A stretch of 64,000 bases of DNA, from positions 45,001-109,000 of the forward strand of contig SSXW01000002.1 of assembly GCA_009469585.1 (NCBI GenBank), read 5' to 3'. This document shows, piece by piece, positions 46,091 to 54,441 of the stretch. Source of the DNA: Dechloromonas sp. Dech2017. GTDB lineage: Bacteria; Pseudomonadota; Gammaproteobacteria; Burkholderiales; Rhodocyclaceae. Below the pieces are notes generated by a model. The model was not told the origin of the DNA. It saw only the letters and a program-made list of their open reading frames with translations, and did no database searches. The position numbers and the translations under genes are program-made. The stretch's first letter is position 1. Each line of letters starts with the position of its first letter.

Positions 46091-46122
46091 AAAAAGCAAA
46101 AAGGAGGGGGCGCACCCCCTCC
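46091..46122 (-). terminator. intrinsic terminator after cheA
   Basis: Minus strand: stem GGAGGGGG/CCCCCTCC with TGCG loop, followed by TTTTTGCTTTTT. It lies 26 bp after the cheA stop and separates the chemotaxis operon from flhB. Confidence 0.92.
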
Positions 46123-46148
46123 CTCAACTCGTTGACTAAAAAAACAAA

Positions 46149-48077
46149 TCAGGCGAAATCGAGCGCCCGCACCCCCGACCCGAACTCGGAGTGCTGACCG
46201 AGATCGGACAACAACTCCTTCATGTCGAGGATGAGCACGATCTGCCCATTCGAAAGCGTCGTCACGCCCGCCACGCCCTTCGGGCGAAAATCCTCGAGTG
46301 ACTTGATGACCGCATCGTCGCGTCCGGCGAAACTGTCTACGCCAAGAATGAAACTGCGCTCGGCGGTCTGCATGAATACACCGTACTCGGGGCAATGATC
46401 CGACCCCCAACCCAACAATCGGGAGAGCGGGATGACCGGCAGCACTTCGCCCCGCACAACCAGAGTTTCCTTGCCGCCAACTTCCTGAATCCGGTTTTGT
46501 TCAATGGGCAGGATTTCCCGAACCAGCGACAACGGCAAGGCAAACGGCTGCTCGCCAAGCAAGACCAGCAACACCGGCAAAATGGCCAGGGTCAGCGGCA
46601 AGGAGATGATGAACACCGAACCCTTGCCCGGTTCGGAACGAATTTCGATCGAACCGTTGAGCTTCTGGATATTGGTCTTCACCACATCCATGCCGACTCC
46701 GCGCCCCGAGACATCGGAGATCTGGGCCTTGGTCGAAAAACCGGGCAGGAAGATCAGGTTGAGACTCTGGCGCTCATCCAGGGTATTGGCCTCTTCCTCC
46801 GAAATCAGACCCTTCTCGATGGCCTTGGCCCGAATGCGCTCGGCGCTCATGCCCTTGCCATCGTCGGCAATGATCAGGACGATATGATCGCCCTCCTGCC
46901 GCGCCTCCAGCCTGACCAGACTCTTTTGCGGCTTGCCCGCTGCCTGGCGATCGAGGGGCATCTCCACGCCATGGTCGACGGCGTTGCGGATCAAGTGGAT
47001 CAGCGGATCGGCCAGATCCTCGATCATCGTCTTGTCGACCTCGGTGTCCTCACCGGCCAATACCAGCTCGACATCCTTGCCCAACTGGCGCGCCAGGTCG
47101 CGGGCGATCCGCGGATACTTCTGGAACAGCCTGCCAATCGGCTGCATCCGCGTCTTCATCACGGAATTCTGCAAATCGGAAACCAGCAGATCGAGTTGGC
47201 TGACGGCCTGGTCGAGGGCATGTAGCGTTTCCGAATCGTTTTTTCCGGCAAGGATGTCGGCTCGCAGACTGGTCAGGCGGTTCTTGGTCAAGCCGATTTC
47301 ACCGGAAAGATTCAAGACCTGATCGAGCCGCGACGTATCGACCCGGATGGTGTTTTCCCGGGTGCGCTCCTCGACGCGGCGCGCTGCCGTCGGCTGCCCG
47401 CCCGGGCGATCGGTCGCCCGCCGGCCAAAGGGCGAGGCGGCCGGCTGTCCGACTGGTTGCCCGGCAATTGCCGGGGCCGGAGTAACCGTCGGTTCGGCGA
47501 CGCGCATCTCGGCCGATGGGGCAACTGGCACCGGCTGGGGTTGCGGCGCCGTCTTCGGCTCCACGCCAGTCACGGCTGTATGCAGCAAGCTCCAGTCCGG
47601 TCCGCTGGCAGCAATTTCGGCGGCAGCCGCCGGCGCCGGCGCCGGCGTCACGGGCGGCGGCGCCGGTGCTACCGGCTGCGGCGCTTCACCCGTCAGCGCA
47701 CTGTGCAGGCCGGCGATCACCGCCGGATCGGCTGGCTGTGGCTGGACCATCTGCCCCAATTCGCCAAACATGTCGCGCACGCCCTTGGTTGCCGCCATGA
47801 TGATGTCCATCAACTCCGGCGTCAGCTCCAGTTCGCCATTGCGCAAGCGATCGAATAGATTCTCGGTGAGGTGGCACAGGGTGACGAGTTCGCTGGCATT
47901 GAGGAAACCTGCGCCGCCCTTGACCGTATGGAAGCCCCGAAAAATGTCGTTAAGCAGCCCCCGGTCATCAGGCATTTTCTCGAGATCGACGAGCTTGTTG
48001 TCGACGTCGGACAGCAGATCGTGCGCCTCCTGCAGAAAATCCTGCAGGAGGTCTTCCATTCCACCAAAGTCACTCAT
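46149..48077 (-). CDS. cheA: chemotaxis histidine kinase CheA (downstream copy)
   Basis: This 642-aa protein has a P1 domain with phospho-acceptor H50 in FRGFHTVKGGAGFL, a long Pro/Ala linker (about 112-240), P3 dimerisation (IRVDTSRLDQVLNLSGEIGLTKNRL), P4 kinase (N-box HLIRNAVDHGVE, DDGKGM, GRGVGMDVV) and P5 CheW-like end. A separate P2 domain is not seen; the linker has two copies of an LHxAxTG motif (about 124-130 and 165-171). It is the last gene of the che block, after cheY and cheZ, and ends at the intrinsic terminator. Confidence 0.95.
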   Translation of the reverse strand: MSDFGGMEDLLQDFLQEAHDLLSDVDNKLVDLEKMPDDRGLLNDIFRGFHTVKGGAGFLNASELVTLCHLTENLFDRLRNGELELTPELMDIIMAATKGVRDMFGELGQMVQPQPADPAVIAGLHSALTGEAPQPVAPAPPPVTPAPAPAAAAEIAASGPDWSLLHTAVTGVEPKTAPQPQPVPVAPSAEMRVAEPTVTPAPAIAGQPVGQPAASPFGRRATDRPGGQPTAARRVEERTRENTIRVDTSRLDQVLNLSGEIGLTKNRLTSLRADILAGKNDSETLHALDQAVSQLDLLVSDLQNSVMKTRMQPIGRLFQKYPRIARDLARQLGKDVELVLAGEDTEVDKTMIEDLADPLIHLIRNAVDHGVEMPLDRQAAGKPQKSLVRLEARQEGDHIVLIIADDGKGMSAERIRAKAIEKGLISEEEANTLDERQSLNLIFLPGFSTKAQISDVSGRGVGMDVVKTNIQKLNGSIEIRSEPGKGSVFIISLPLTLAILPVLLVLLGEQPFALPLSLVREILPIEQNRIQEVGGKETLVVRGEVLPVIPLSRLLGWGSDHCPEYGVFMQTAERSFILGVDSFAGRDDAVIKSLEDFRPKGVAGVTTLSNGQIVLILDMKELLSDLGQHSEFGSGVRALDFA

Positions 48078-48088
48078 CGCGTCGCTCC

Positions 48089-48943
48089 TCAGAAGCCGAG
48101 GCTGTCCAGCAGATCATCGACCTGCTTCTGGTTGACCACCACATCGGTCCGACCTTCCGAATTGATCACCGGGCCATTCATCAAACTGGCGACCTCGTCG
48201 GTTTTCTTCGTATCGGGAACGACCTCGAGGAGCACGTTCATCAACCCGGACTCGAGCTCCTGGGCCAGCACGACGACTTTCTTGATGACCTGCCCGGTAA
48301 GATCCTGGAAATCCTGGGCCATCATGATTTCCGTCAGCTGCGCATGGGTGCCCCGCGTCTTGGCCGGCAACTCGTCCTTGAGGAAGGCGCGCGTTTCGGC
48401 AGCCAGCTGCTTGAAATCGTCCACATTCAGTTCGTTGGCAAACAGCTTGTCCCAACGCTGACCCAGAGCCTGGGCACCATTCTCGATTTCATCGACCAGC
48501 GGGCTGGCGATATCGGTTGCGTTCAGGACCCGGCATGCCGCCTGCTCGGTCAGGTTGGCAACATAGGCCAGACGATCCTTGGCATCCGGCAGCGCCGAAA
48601 CGGTTTTTTCGATCAGACCGTCATAGCCGAGTTGACCGAGGGTGTCGTGGAGGGCACGGGCCATGTGCCCGACACGATTGAACACCGCCTCCTGGGTCGG
48701 CCAGGCATGGCCGGCACCGTCAGTCAATAGCGGATCGCCCCCTGCGGAAGCGACGGGTGGCTGGGCATGCACTTCGGCCGAGACGCTGTCGAACAGGGCC
48801 TGCAGGTCATCGGAATCGCCAATTTCGGCAGCCGGCGAGGATGCCGGAGCTGCTGGCGGAGCCGCGGCCGGGGCTGGCGTATAGTCGGAGGCGATCGAGT
48901 CGAAGAGGGCTTCGAGGTCGGTGGAATCGTTATCGGCTGCCAT
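48089..48943 (-). CDS. cheZ: CheY-P phosphatase CheZ
   Basis: This 284-aa protein is a long helical hairpin with the phosphatase motif MMAQDFQDLTGQVI (the Gln of DFQDL is catalytic) and the C-terminal CheY-binding peptide VDDLLDSLGF (about 275-284). The N-terminal extension has two copies of DL[EQ]ALFDS (9-16 and 46-53), resembling the C-terminal peptide. This extra is not in the enteric protein (214 aa). It lies between cheY and cheA. Confidence 0.95.
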   Translation of the reverse strand: MAADNDSTDLEALFDSIASDYTPAPAAAPPAAPASSPAAEIGDSDDLQALFDSVSAEVHAQPPVASAGGDPLLTDGAGHAWPTQEAVFNRVGHMARALHDTLGQLGYDGLIEKTVSALPDAKDRLAYVANLTEQAACRVLNATDIASPLVDEIENGAQALGQRWDKLFANELNVDDFKQLAAETRAFLKDELPAKTRGTHAQLTEIMMAQDFQDLTGQVIKKVVVLAQELESGLMNVLLEVVPDTKKTDEVASLMNGPVINSEGRTDVVVNQKQVDDLLDSLGF

Positions 48944-48952
48944 GATCGCTCC

Positions 48953-49345
48953 TCACGCCTTGCCCATTTTTTCGAAGATCTTGGTCAGTTTCTCCGACAA
49001 GGTCCCGGCCGTGAACGGCTTGACAATGTAGCCGCTGGCGCCGGCCTGCGCGGCAGCGATGATGTTTTCCTTTTTCGCCTCGGCAGTGATCATCAGGACG
49101 GGCAAATGCTTGAGATGGGGGGTCGCCCGTATGGTTTGCAGCAGGGTAAGGCCATCCATGTTGGGCATGTTCCAGTCGGTCACGACGAATTCGAAGCCGC
49201 CCGACTGCAATTTTTGCAGGGCGATGACGCCATCTTCGGCCTCATCGACGTTGGTGTAGCCCAACTCCTTCAACAGGTTACGGACAATGCGGCGCATTGT
49301 TGAAAAGTCGTCCACCACCAGAAACTTCATTTTTGGATCAGCCAT
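48953..49345 (-). CDS. cheY: chemotaxis response regulator CheY (downstream copy)
   Basis: This 130-aa single receiver is very similar to enteric CheY: acidic pair D12/D13, F14, phospho-acceptor D57 followed by [13 protein letters not shown] with the switch Thr, and K109 in YIVKPF. All CheY landmarks keep E. coli numbering, and it precedes cheZ by 9 bp, so it is probably the motor-binding CheY that acts on FliM. Confidence 0.97.
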   Translation of the reverse strand: MADPKMKFLVVDDFSTMRRIVRNLLKELGYTNVDEAEDGVIALQKLQSGGFEFVVTDWNMPNMDGLTLLQTIRATPHLKHLPVLMITAEAKKENIIAAAQAGASGYIVKPFTAGTLSEKLTKIFEKMGKA

Positions 49346-49369
49346 GCAGTACTCCGGAAACTATCTTGC

Positions 49370-50305
49370 TTATCTTTCAATCAACGGGCGCAGGGTATCG
49401 GCCAGTGCCTCGGCATCGAATTTCGCCACATAAGCGTCGACGCCAACCGACTTGCCCATCGCACGATTGGCCTCGGACGACAGCGACGAATGCATGACCA
49501 CGGGAACCCCTTCGAAGCGTTTGTCCGACTTGACGTTCTTGGTCAGCACGTAGCCATCCATTTCCGGCATTTCGGCGTCGACCAGGATCAGGCGCACATC
49601 GTCGCGGACGCTGTGTCCCATTTGCTGGGCATGAGCCGCAATCCCCTGCAGGCGGGTCCATGCCTCCATGCCATTGGTGGCGTGCTTGTGGCGTACACCG
49701 AGCCGGTCGAGCACTTCAGCAATTTTTCGCCGGGCGACAATCGAGTCATCGACGAAAAACACGCTGGTATCCGGATCGACCCGGGCCGGAGCGATGTCCA
49801 CAATCATTGCCTCGCCGAACGCATTGGCGAGGATCTGCTCGACGTCGAGGATCGACACCAACCCGCCCCCGTCCAGTTCGATGACCGCGGTAATCAGGCC
49901 ATGGTTCACCGTCAGCACGCTTTCCGGCGCCTTCACGCGCTCCCAGTCGACGCGGATGATGCGATCGACCTCGTGCACCAGAAAGCCCAGGGTCCGCTTC
50001 GAATATTCGGCGACCATCATGGTCTTGCCCAATCCGGAGGGGGCCTCGAGTTGCATGAAGGGGGCCAGCGAAAGCACCGGGATGACATTGCCGCGCAACG
50101 AGATCAATCCCTCGACACCGCGTGGCATGTTGGGCGTCCTCGTGATGTGGGGCGTCCTGCCTACCTCGCGGACCTTGAAGACGTTAATGCCGAAGACTTC
50201 CCGCGTTCCCAGGGAGAACAGCAGGATTTCCATCTTGTTGGACCCGGCCAGGCGCGTCCGCGCATCGACGCTGTCCAGCAGGTTCTTGTTTTCAACAAGG
50301 TTCAT
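49370..50305 (-). CDS. cheV: CheV-type coupling protein (downstream copy)
   Basis: This 311-aa protein has an N-terminal CheW domain (about 15-160, SLGTREVFGINVFKVREVGRTPHITRTPNMPRGVEGLISLRGNVIPV) and a C-terminal receiver (about 180-305) with phospho-acceptor Asp in LILVDAEMPEMDGY and Lys in YVAKF. It couples receptors to CheA and can act as a phosphate sink or adaptation factor. It lies 12 bp downstream of a second cheV, a tandem paralogue pair. Confidence 0.93.
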   Translation of the reverse strand: MNLVENKNLLDSVDARTRLAGSNKMEILLFSLGTREVFGINVFKVREVGRTPHITRTPNMPRGVEGLISLRGNVIPVLSLAPFMQLEAPSGLGKTMMVAEYSKRTLGFLVHEVDRIIRVDWERVKAPESVLTVNHGLITAVIELDGGGLVSILDVEQILANAFGEAMIVDIAPARVDPDTSVFFVDDSIVARRKIAEVLDRLGVRHKHATNGMEAWTRLQGIAAHAQQMGHSVRDDVRLILVDAEMPEMDGYVLTKNVKSDKRFEGVPVVMHSSLSSEANRAMGKSVGVDAYVAKFDAEALADTLRPLIER

Positions 50306-50317
50306 TGCCGACTCCCG

Positions 50318-51295
50318 TCATTTTTCCAGCATGGCACGGGCCGATCCGGTATCGACCCCGAGACGCCGTGCCAGTGTCTCCGAAAGGCGCATGGGCTCGA
50401 ATTTCGGGACGTACTCATCGACGCCGACCGACAAGCCGAGCTTCTGGTTCGACATGCCGGACAAGGAAGAATGCATGATCACCGCGACCCCGTTGAAACG
50501 GGGGTCGGACTTGATTTTCTTGGTCAGGATATAGCCATCCATTTCCGGCATCTCGATATCGGTCAGCACCAAATTGACGATGGACGACACCGGCTTGCCA
50601 ACGGATGCCGCGAAGACGGCGGCTTTTTCCAGTTCCTCCCACATCATCCGGCCATTGACCGCCGACACGCCCTTGACCCCCATGGCAACCAGCGTTCGCT
50701 CGATTTGCCGACGGGCGACGCTGGAGTCGTCGCAATAAAATACCGTGCAATCGGGGCGATCAACCGGGACGACGCCGCGGTACATGATTTCGTTGTCGAT
50801 GCTGGTCGTTTCCGACAGCACTTTCTCGACGTCCATCATCATCACCAGGCGATTGTCTTCCAGTTCGGTAACGGCCGTAACGAGGCCACCGGTCTGCGCC
50901 GTCAGCATTTCCGGCGGCACGCGCATGCGGCTCCAGTCAAGGCGCAGGATGGTATCGACCCCCTCGACCAGGAATCCCTGGGTATGGGCGTTGTACTCGG
51001 TCACGATCATGATGTCGCGCGGCGTCCCGGGGGCTATCCCGGCGAATTTGGCCAAATCGATGACCGGGACCAGTGCGCCTCGCAGGCTAACCATGCCTTC
51101 GACCGAAGGCGGCATGTCAGGGGCTGCCGTGATGACCGGGGTGCGCATCACCTCGCGGACCTTGAACACGTTGATCCCGTAGGTTTCCCGCCGGCCGGTA
51201 CGCTGGTCTACGCCGAGCGAGAACAGGAGGATTTCGAGCTTGTTGGTTCCCGCCAGCTTGGTTCGCGCGTCAATATTCTTTAGTAATTCGGACAT
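50318..51295 (-). CDS. cheV: CheV-type coupling protein (upstream copy)
   Basis: This 325-aa protein has the same CheW-receiver layout as its neighbour, with a short insert after SLGVDQRTGRRETYGINVFKVREV. The receiver has LVLTDIEMPEMDGYILTKKIKSD and YVPKF. The ATG at 51295 is used because AGAGG lies six bases upstream; the ATG two codons earlier abuts that site. The tandem duplication is clear from the shared MDGY[VI]LTK and VMHSSLS blocks. Confidence 0.92.
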   Translation of the reverse strand: MSELLKNIDARTKLAGTNKLEILLFSLGVDQRTGRRETYGINVFKVREVMRTPVITAAPDMPPSVEGMVSLRGALVPVIDLAKFAGIAPGTPRDIMIVTEYNAHTQGFLVEGVDTILRLDWSRMRVPPEMLTAQTGGLVTAVTELEDNRLVMMMDVEKVLSETTSIDNEIMYRGVVPVDRPDCTVFYCDDSSVARRQIERTLVAMGVKGVSAVNGRMMWEELEKAAVFAASVGKPVSSIVNLVLTDIEMPEMDGYILTKKIKSDPRFNGVAVIMHSSLSGMSNQKLGLSVGVDEYVPKFEPMRLSETLARRLGVDTGSARAMLEK

Positions 51296-51428
51296 CCCCA
51301 TCCTCTCGCATTGCGACTCTCATGCTTTCCCGCTAACGACGAGTTGAACGACGGCACCAAACCGAGGGCTTCAGCGGCCCGGGCAGCACGCCGCGCCCCG
51401 GAAAGACCGGATGCACATCGCGAAGCAT

Positions 51429-51734
51429 TTAGGAAATCTGAAACAATTTACCAAAATTAGCAATATCTAGCACCTGTTTCACGTTACCCCGCACCCCGGC
51501 CAGGGCGATTTCCTTGTTGGCCCCACCCAGTTTATCGCGCAACATCAGCAACATACCGAGCGCCGAACTGTCGAGATAGTCGACATCGTTGAAGTCGACA
51601 ACTACCGTGCGAATTGCCGGATCGGCAACGAGCGGTTCGTAAGCACCGCGGAAATCCCGATGGGTATTGAAGTCAAAGCGGCCTGACAACTTGATGGTGG
51701 CCTTGCCCGCCTCGGTAAGGATGGTTGCTTGCAT
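51429..51734 (-). CDS. STAS-domain protein (anti-sigma-factor antagonist-like)
   Basis: This 101-aa protein is a single STAS domain: TIKLSGRFDFNTHRDF, TVVVDFNDVDYLDSSALGMLLMLRDKLGG. The DSSALGMLL segment carries the Ser normally phosphorylated by a partner kinase in SpoIIAA-type antagonists. No kinase or phosphatase partner adjoins it. AGGA precedes ATG. It lies between cheB and cheV in the che run, so it may tie chemotaxis to a phosphorylation switch. The 127 bp between it and cheV (51302-51428) has no gene or clear promoter. Confidence 0.88.
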   Translation of the reverse strand: MQATILTEAGKATIKLSGRFDFNTHRDFRGAYEPLVADPAIRTVVVDFNDVDYLDSSALGMLLMLRDKLGGANKEIALAGVRGNVKQVLDIANFGKLFQIS

Positions 51735-51811
51735 TGGGTTTCCTAATAAATAGACCGATTCATGCCCTAGTTTAATACTTTTCTCACGAGCAACAATCCT
51801 GAGACATGGCT

Positions 51812-52897
51812 TTAGGCGGTAGTGGCCGAAAGGGCCTGGCGGGCGATCGCGTCGAGCGGATGCTGCTCCTCGACGGCGCCAATCAGGAAAGCCTCGCGTG
51901 GCATGCCGTAAACGACACAACTCGCTTCGTCCTGGCCGAAGGTCCGGGCGCCGGCCTGACGCATGCGCAGCAGCCCCTGGGCGCCGTCCTTGCCCATGCC
52001 GGTCAGGATGACGCCGACCGCCTGGCGGCCGAGCACGGCGGCGGCCGAATCGAACAGCACATCGACCGACGGCCGGTGGCGATTGACCGGCGGCGTGGTC
52101 AGCAATTCGGTGAACAAGGCGCCGCCATTGCGCCGGACTTGCAGATGCGAGTGGCCGGGGGCGATGTAGACCGTGCCCGTCTCGAGTTTTTCTCCGCCCC
52201 GGGCCTCGACCACCGTCGGGGCGCACAGGCCGTCGAGGCGCCGGGCAAAGGAGGTGGTGAACGACTCGGGCATGTGCTGCACGATGAGGATGGGCGGACA
52301 GTCGGCCGGCATGCCCAGCAGGAAATCCTTGATCGCCTCGGTACCGCCGGTCGAGGCGCCGACGAAGATCGGCTTGCTGCCAATGGCGAGGGGCCTGCCA
52401 GGTGCCGGGATGGCCGGCTTGGGCGAAGTCGGTGGAGCAGCGGCCGGTCGGCTGGGCATGCTCGGCGCCAGGCGCAGACGGGCGCCCTTGGCGGCACGCA
52501 GTTTGTCGACCAGTTCCTCGGCGTAGCTATCCAGGCTTTTCTTGCTGTCGGCCGGCGGCTTGGCAATGACGTCGACCGCCCCCAGTTCGAGCGCCCTGAG
52601 CGCCGTTTCGGAGCCGCTCTCGGTAAACGAGGAAACCATGACGACCGGCATCGGGCGCAGGCGCATCAGACGCTCGAGAAAGACCAGGCCGTCCATCCGG
52701 GGCATCTGGACGTCGAGGGCCAGGACGTCGGGGTTCATCGACTTGATCATGTCACGCGCCGTTTCGGCGTCCGGGGCGGCGCCGATGGCCTCCATGTCCG
52801 GCGCCTGGTTGATCATCTGGCTGAGCAGACTGCGCATCAGGGCGGAATCATCGACGATCAGCACACGGGTCTTTGTCGGCATCGGTTGGGCGACCAT
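51812..52897 (-). CDS. cheB: receptor methylesterase CheB
   Basis: This 361-aa protein has a receiver (D15/D16 pair, phospho-acceptor D62 in [10 protein letters not shown]), an Ala/Pro linker (about 150-180), and the methylesterase domain with catalytic Ser in [10 protein letters not shown], His in VQHMPESF and Asp in GMGKDGAQG. It demethylates receptors and deamidates glutamines. It stands after cheD and cheR. Confidence 0.96.
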   Translation of the reverse strand: MVAQPMPTKTRVLIVDDSALMRSLLSQMINQAPDMEAIGAAPDAETARDMIKSMNPDVLALDVQMPRMDGLVFLERLMRLRPMPVVMVSSFTESGSETALRALELGAVDVIAKPPADSKKSLDSYAEELVDKLRAAKGARLRLAPSMPSRPAAAPPTSPKPAIPAPGRPLAIGSKPIFVGASTGGTEAIKDFLLGMPADCPPILIVQHMPESFTTSFARRLDGLCAPTVVEARGGEKLETGTVYIAPGHSHLQVRRNGGALFTELLTTPPVNRHRPSVDVLFDSAAAVLGRQAVGVILTGMGKDGAQGLLRMRQAGARTFGQDEASCVVYGMPREAFLIGAVEEQHPLDAIARQALSATTA

Positions 52898-52930
52898 TTC
52901 AATTTTGGCCGTTTTTTGGCGTCGACCGCA

Positions 52931-53536
52931 TCAAATGAACAACTCGACGTCGCCTTCGACGCGCGCCCCCGACAAACGGGCCTTGTAGTCATTCTCACGA
53001 CCGAACAGGGTTTCGTTATGGACGCGGTGCAGCTTCTTGACCAGGGCACGTCCCGTATGCGGAAAATAGTAGACCTTCCGCGGATATGAATCCAGCAGAT
53101 CCTTGGCCACGACAGGTATTTTTTCGGTTTTCAGGAATTCGAGCACGAACTCGGCATTTCTTATGCCGACGTTGCTGCCGGCCAGGCTGGCGAGAACCGC
53201 CCCGCCGCCGAACACCTTGGCCTCCAGCCGATTGCGCCGGGCCCCGAGCTTGAGCAGGTGATTGATCAGCACTTCCATGGCGTAGGTGCCATAGCGCGCC
53301 GAGGCGCTGACCGTGCCCCGGCCGCCCTGGTCGGGCAGCATGAAATGGTTCATGCCGCCAATTCCCGATTCGGCGTCGCGAATGCAGGCCGCGACGCAGG
53401 AGCCGAGCACGGTGACGAGCAGGGCCGGTTCGGCCGTGACGAAATATTCGCCGGGCAGTATCTTGGCCGCATCGAGGCCGAACTTGGCGTCGTGGTAGCG
53501 ATTGCCGGCAAGGTGCTCGTTGAGGGCGTGTTGCAT
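52931..53536 (-). CDS. cheD: receptor glutamine deamidase CheD
   Basis: This 201-aa protein is CheD-like with the catalytic Cys in TVLGSCVAACIRD and the His in GGMNHFMLP, plus a later KVFGGGAVL segment. It converts receptor glutamines and can bind CheC/CheY partners; no cheC is visible here. It lies 3 bp after cheR and before cheB. Confidence 0.95.
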   Translation of the reverse strand: MQHALNEHLAGNRYHDAKFGLDAAKILPGEYFVTAEPALLVTVLGSCVAACIRDAESGIGGMNHFMLPDQGGRGTVSASARYGTYAMEVLINHLLKLGARRNRLEAKVFGGGAVLASLAGSNVGIRNAEFVLEFLKTEKIPVVAKDLLDSYPRKVYYFPHTGRALVKKLHRVHNETLFGRENDYKARLSGARVEGDVELFI

Positions 53537-53539
53537 GGG

Positions 53540-54439
53540 CTACCTTGCTGCCGCCCGGGCGTAGACCGTCTTGCCCAGCGGGCGGAAGAGGTCGGCGGCA
53601 TGCAGGAAACTTTCCGAATGGCCGGCGAACATCAGGCCGTCGGCCTGCATCATCGGCGCGAAACGGGTGAGTATCTTGTACTGGGTCGGCTTGTCGAAGT
53701 AGATCATGACATTCCGGCAAAAGATGACATCGAGCAAGCCGGTCAGCGGGTAGCGCGGGTCAAGCAGGTTGATCCGCTTGAAGCTGACCAAACGCCGGAT
53801 TTCCGGGCGCACCGAGACGAAGCCCTCCTGGTGACCGGTGCCGCGCAGGAAATACTTGCGCAGCCGCTCGGGCGATAGTTTCTCGACGCGCTCGAGCGGA
53901 TAGACTCCCTTGTCGGCCACGGCCAGCACATTGGTGTCGAGGTCGGAGGCGACGATGGAAACATGCCCGGCGTTGGCGCCGAAGGTTTCAGCCACGGTGA
54001 TGGCGATCGAATAAGGCTCCTCGCCGGTCGACGCGGCCGAACACCAGATGCGGATGGAGCGCTGCGTGCCGATCTGGCGCAGATGCTCGGCGAGCACTGG
54101 AAAATGGTGCGGTTCGCGAAAAAAAGAGGTCAGGTTGGTGGTCAGCGAATTGACGAACCGCTCCCACTCGTCGCTGCCGCTGTTCAAGGCATCGAGATAG
54201 TCGGCGAAGCTGGTCTTGCCCGTTGCCCGCAGTCGCCGTGCCAGGCGCGAATAAACCATGTCCTGCTTGAGCGGCGACAGGGAAATACCGGCATGCTGGT
54301 AAATGAGCTGGCGTACACGCTCGAAATCGGCGGTCGAAAAGCTGAACTCGCGCAGCCCCGCATCGCGCGACAACAGCCCCGGAACCGGCGAGCGCTCGGA
54401 ATGGGCAGCAGCGTCGAACGACTTGGGCGAGCCGGTCAT
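53540..54439 (-). CDS. cheR: receptor methyltransferase CheR
   Basis: This 299-aa protein has the N-terminal helical domain (SLSPLKQDMVYSRLARRLRATG, about 45-65) and the SAM-binding domain (RIWCSAASTGEEPYSIAI, then VDVIFCRNVMIYFDKPTQ). It methylates receptor glutamates. The ATG at 54439 is chosen because GGAGGAG, inside the end of the MCP gene, lies eight bases before it. Both receptors in this block end in a CheR-docking pentapeptide, so tethered methylation is likely. Confidence 0.95.
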   Translation of the reverse strand: MTGSPKSFDAAAHSERSPVPGLLSRDAGLREFSFSTADFERVRQLIYQHAGISLSPLKQDMVYSRLARRLRATGKTSFADYLDALNSGSDEWERFVNSLTTNLTSFFREPHHFPVLAEHLRQIGTQRSIRIWCSAASTGEEPYSIAITVAETFGANAGHVSIVASDLDTNVLAVADKGVYPLERVEKLSPERLRKYFLRGTGHQEGFVSVRPEIRRLVSFKRINLLDPRYPLTGLLDVIFCRNVMIYFDKPTQYKILTRFAPMMQADGLMFAGHSESFLHAADLFRPLGKTVYARAAAR

Positions 54440-54441
54440 GC

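Noticed and set aside
51735..51811. TAAACTAG-N11-GTCTATTT as a sigma28 site before the STAS gene
   Set aside because: Just half of the -10 positions match and the -35 lacks the conserved G.
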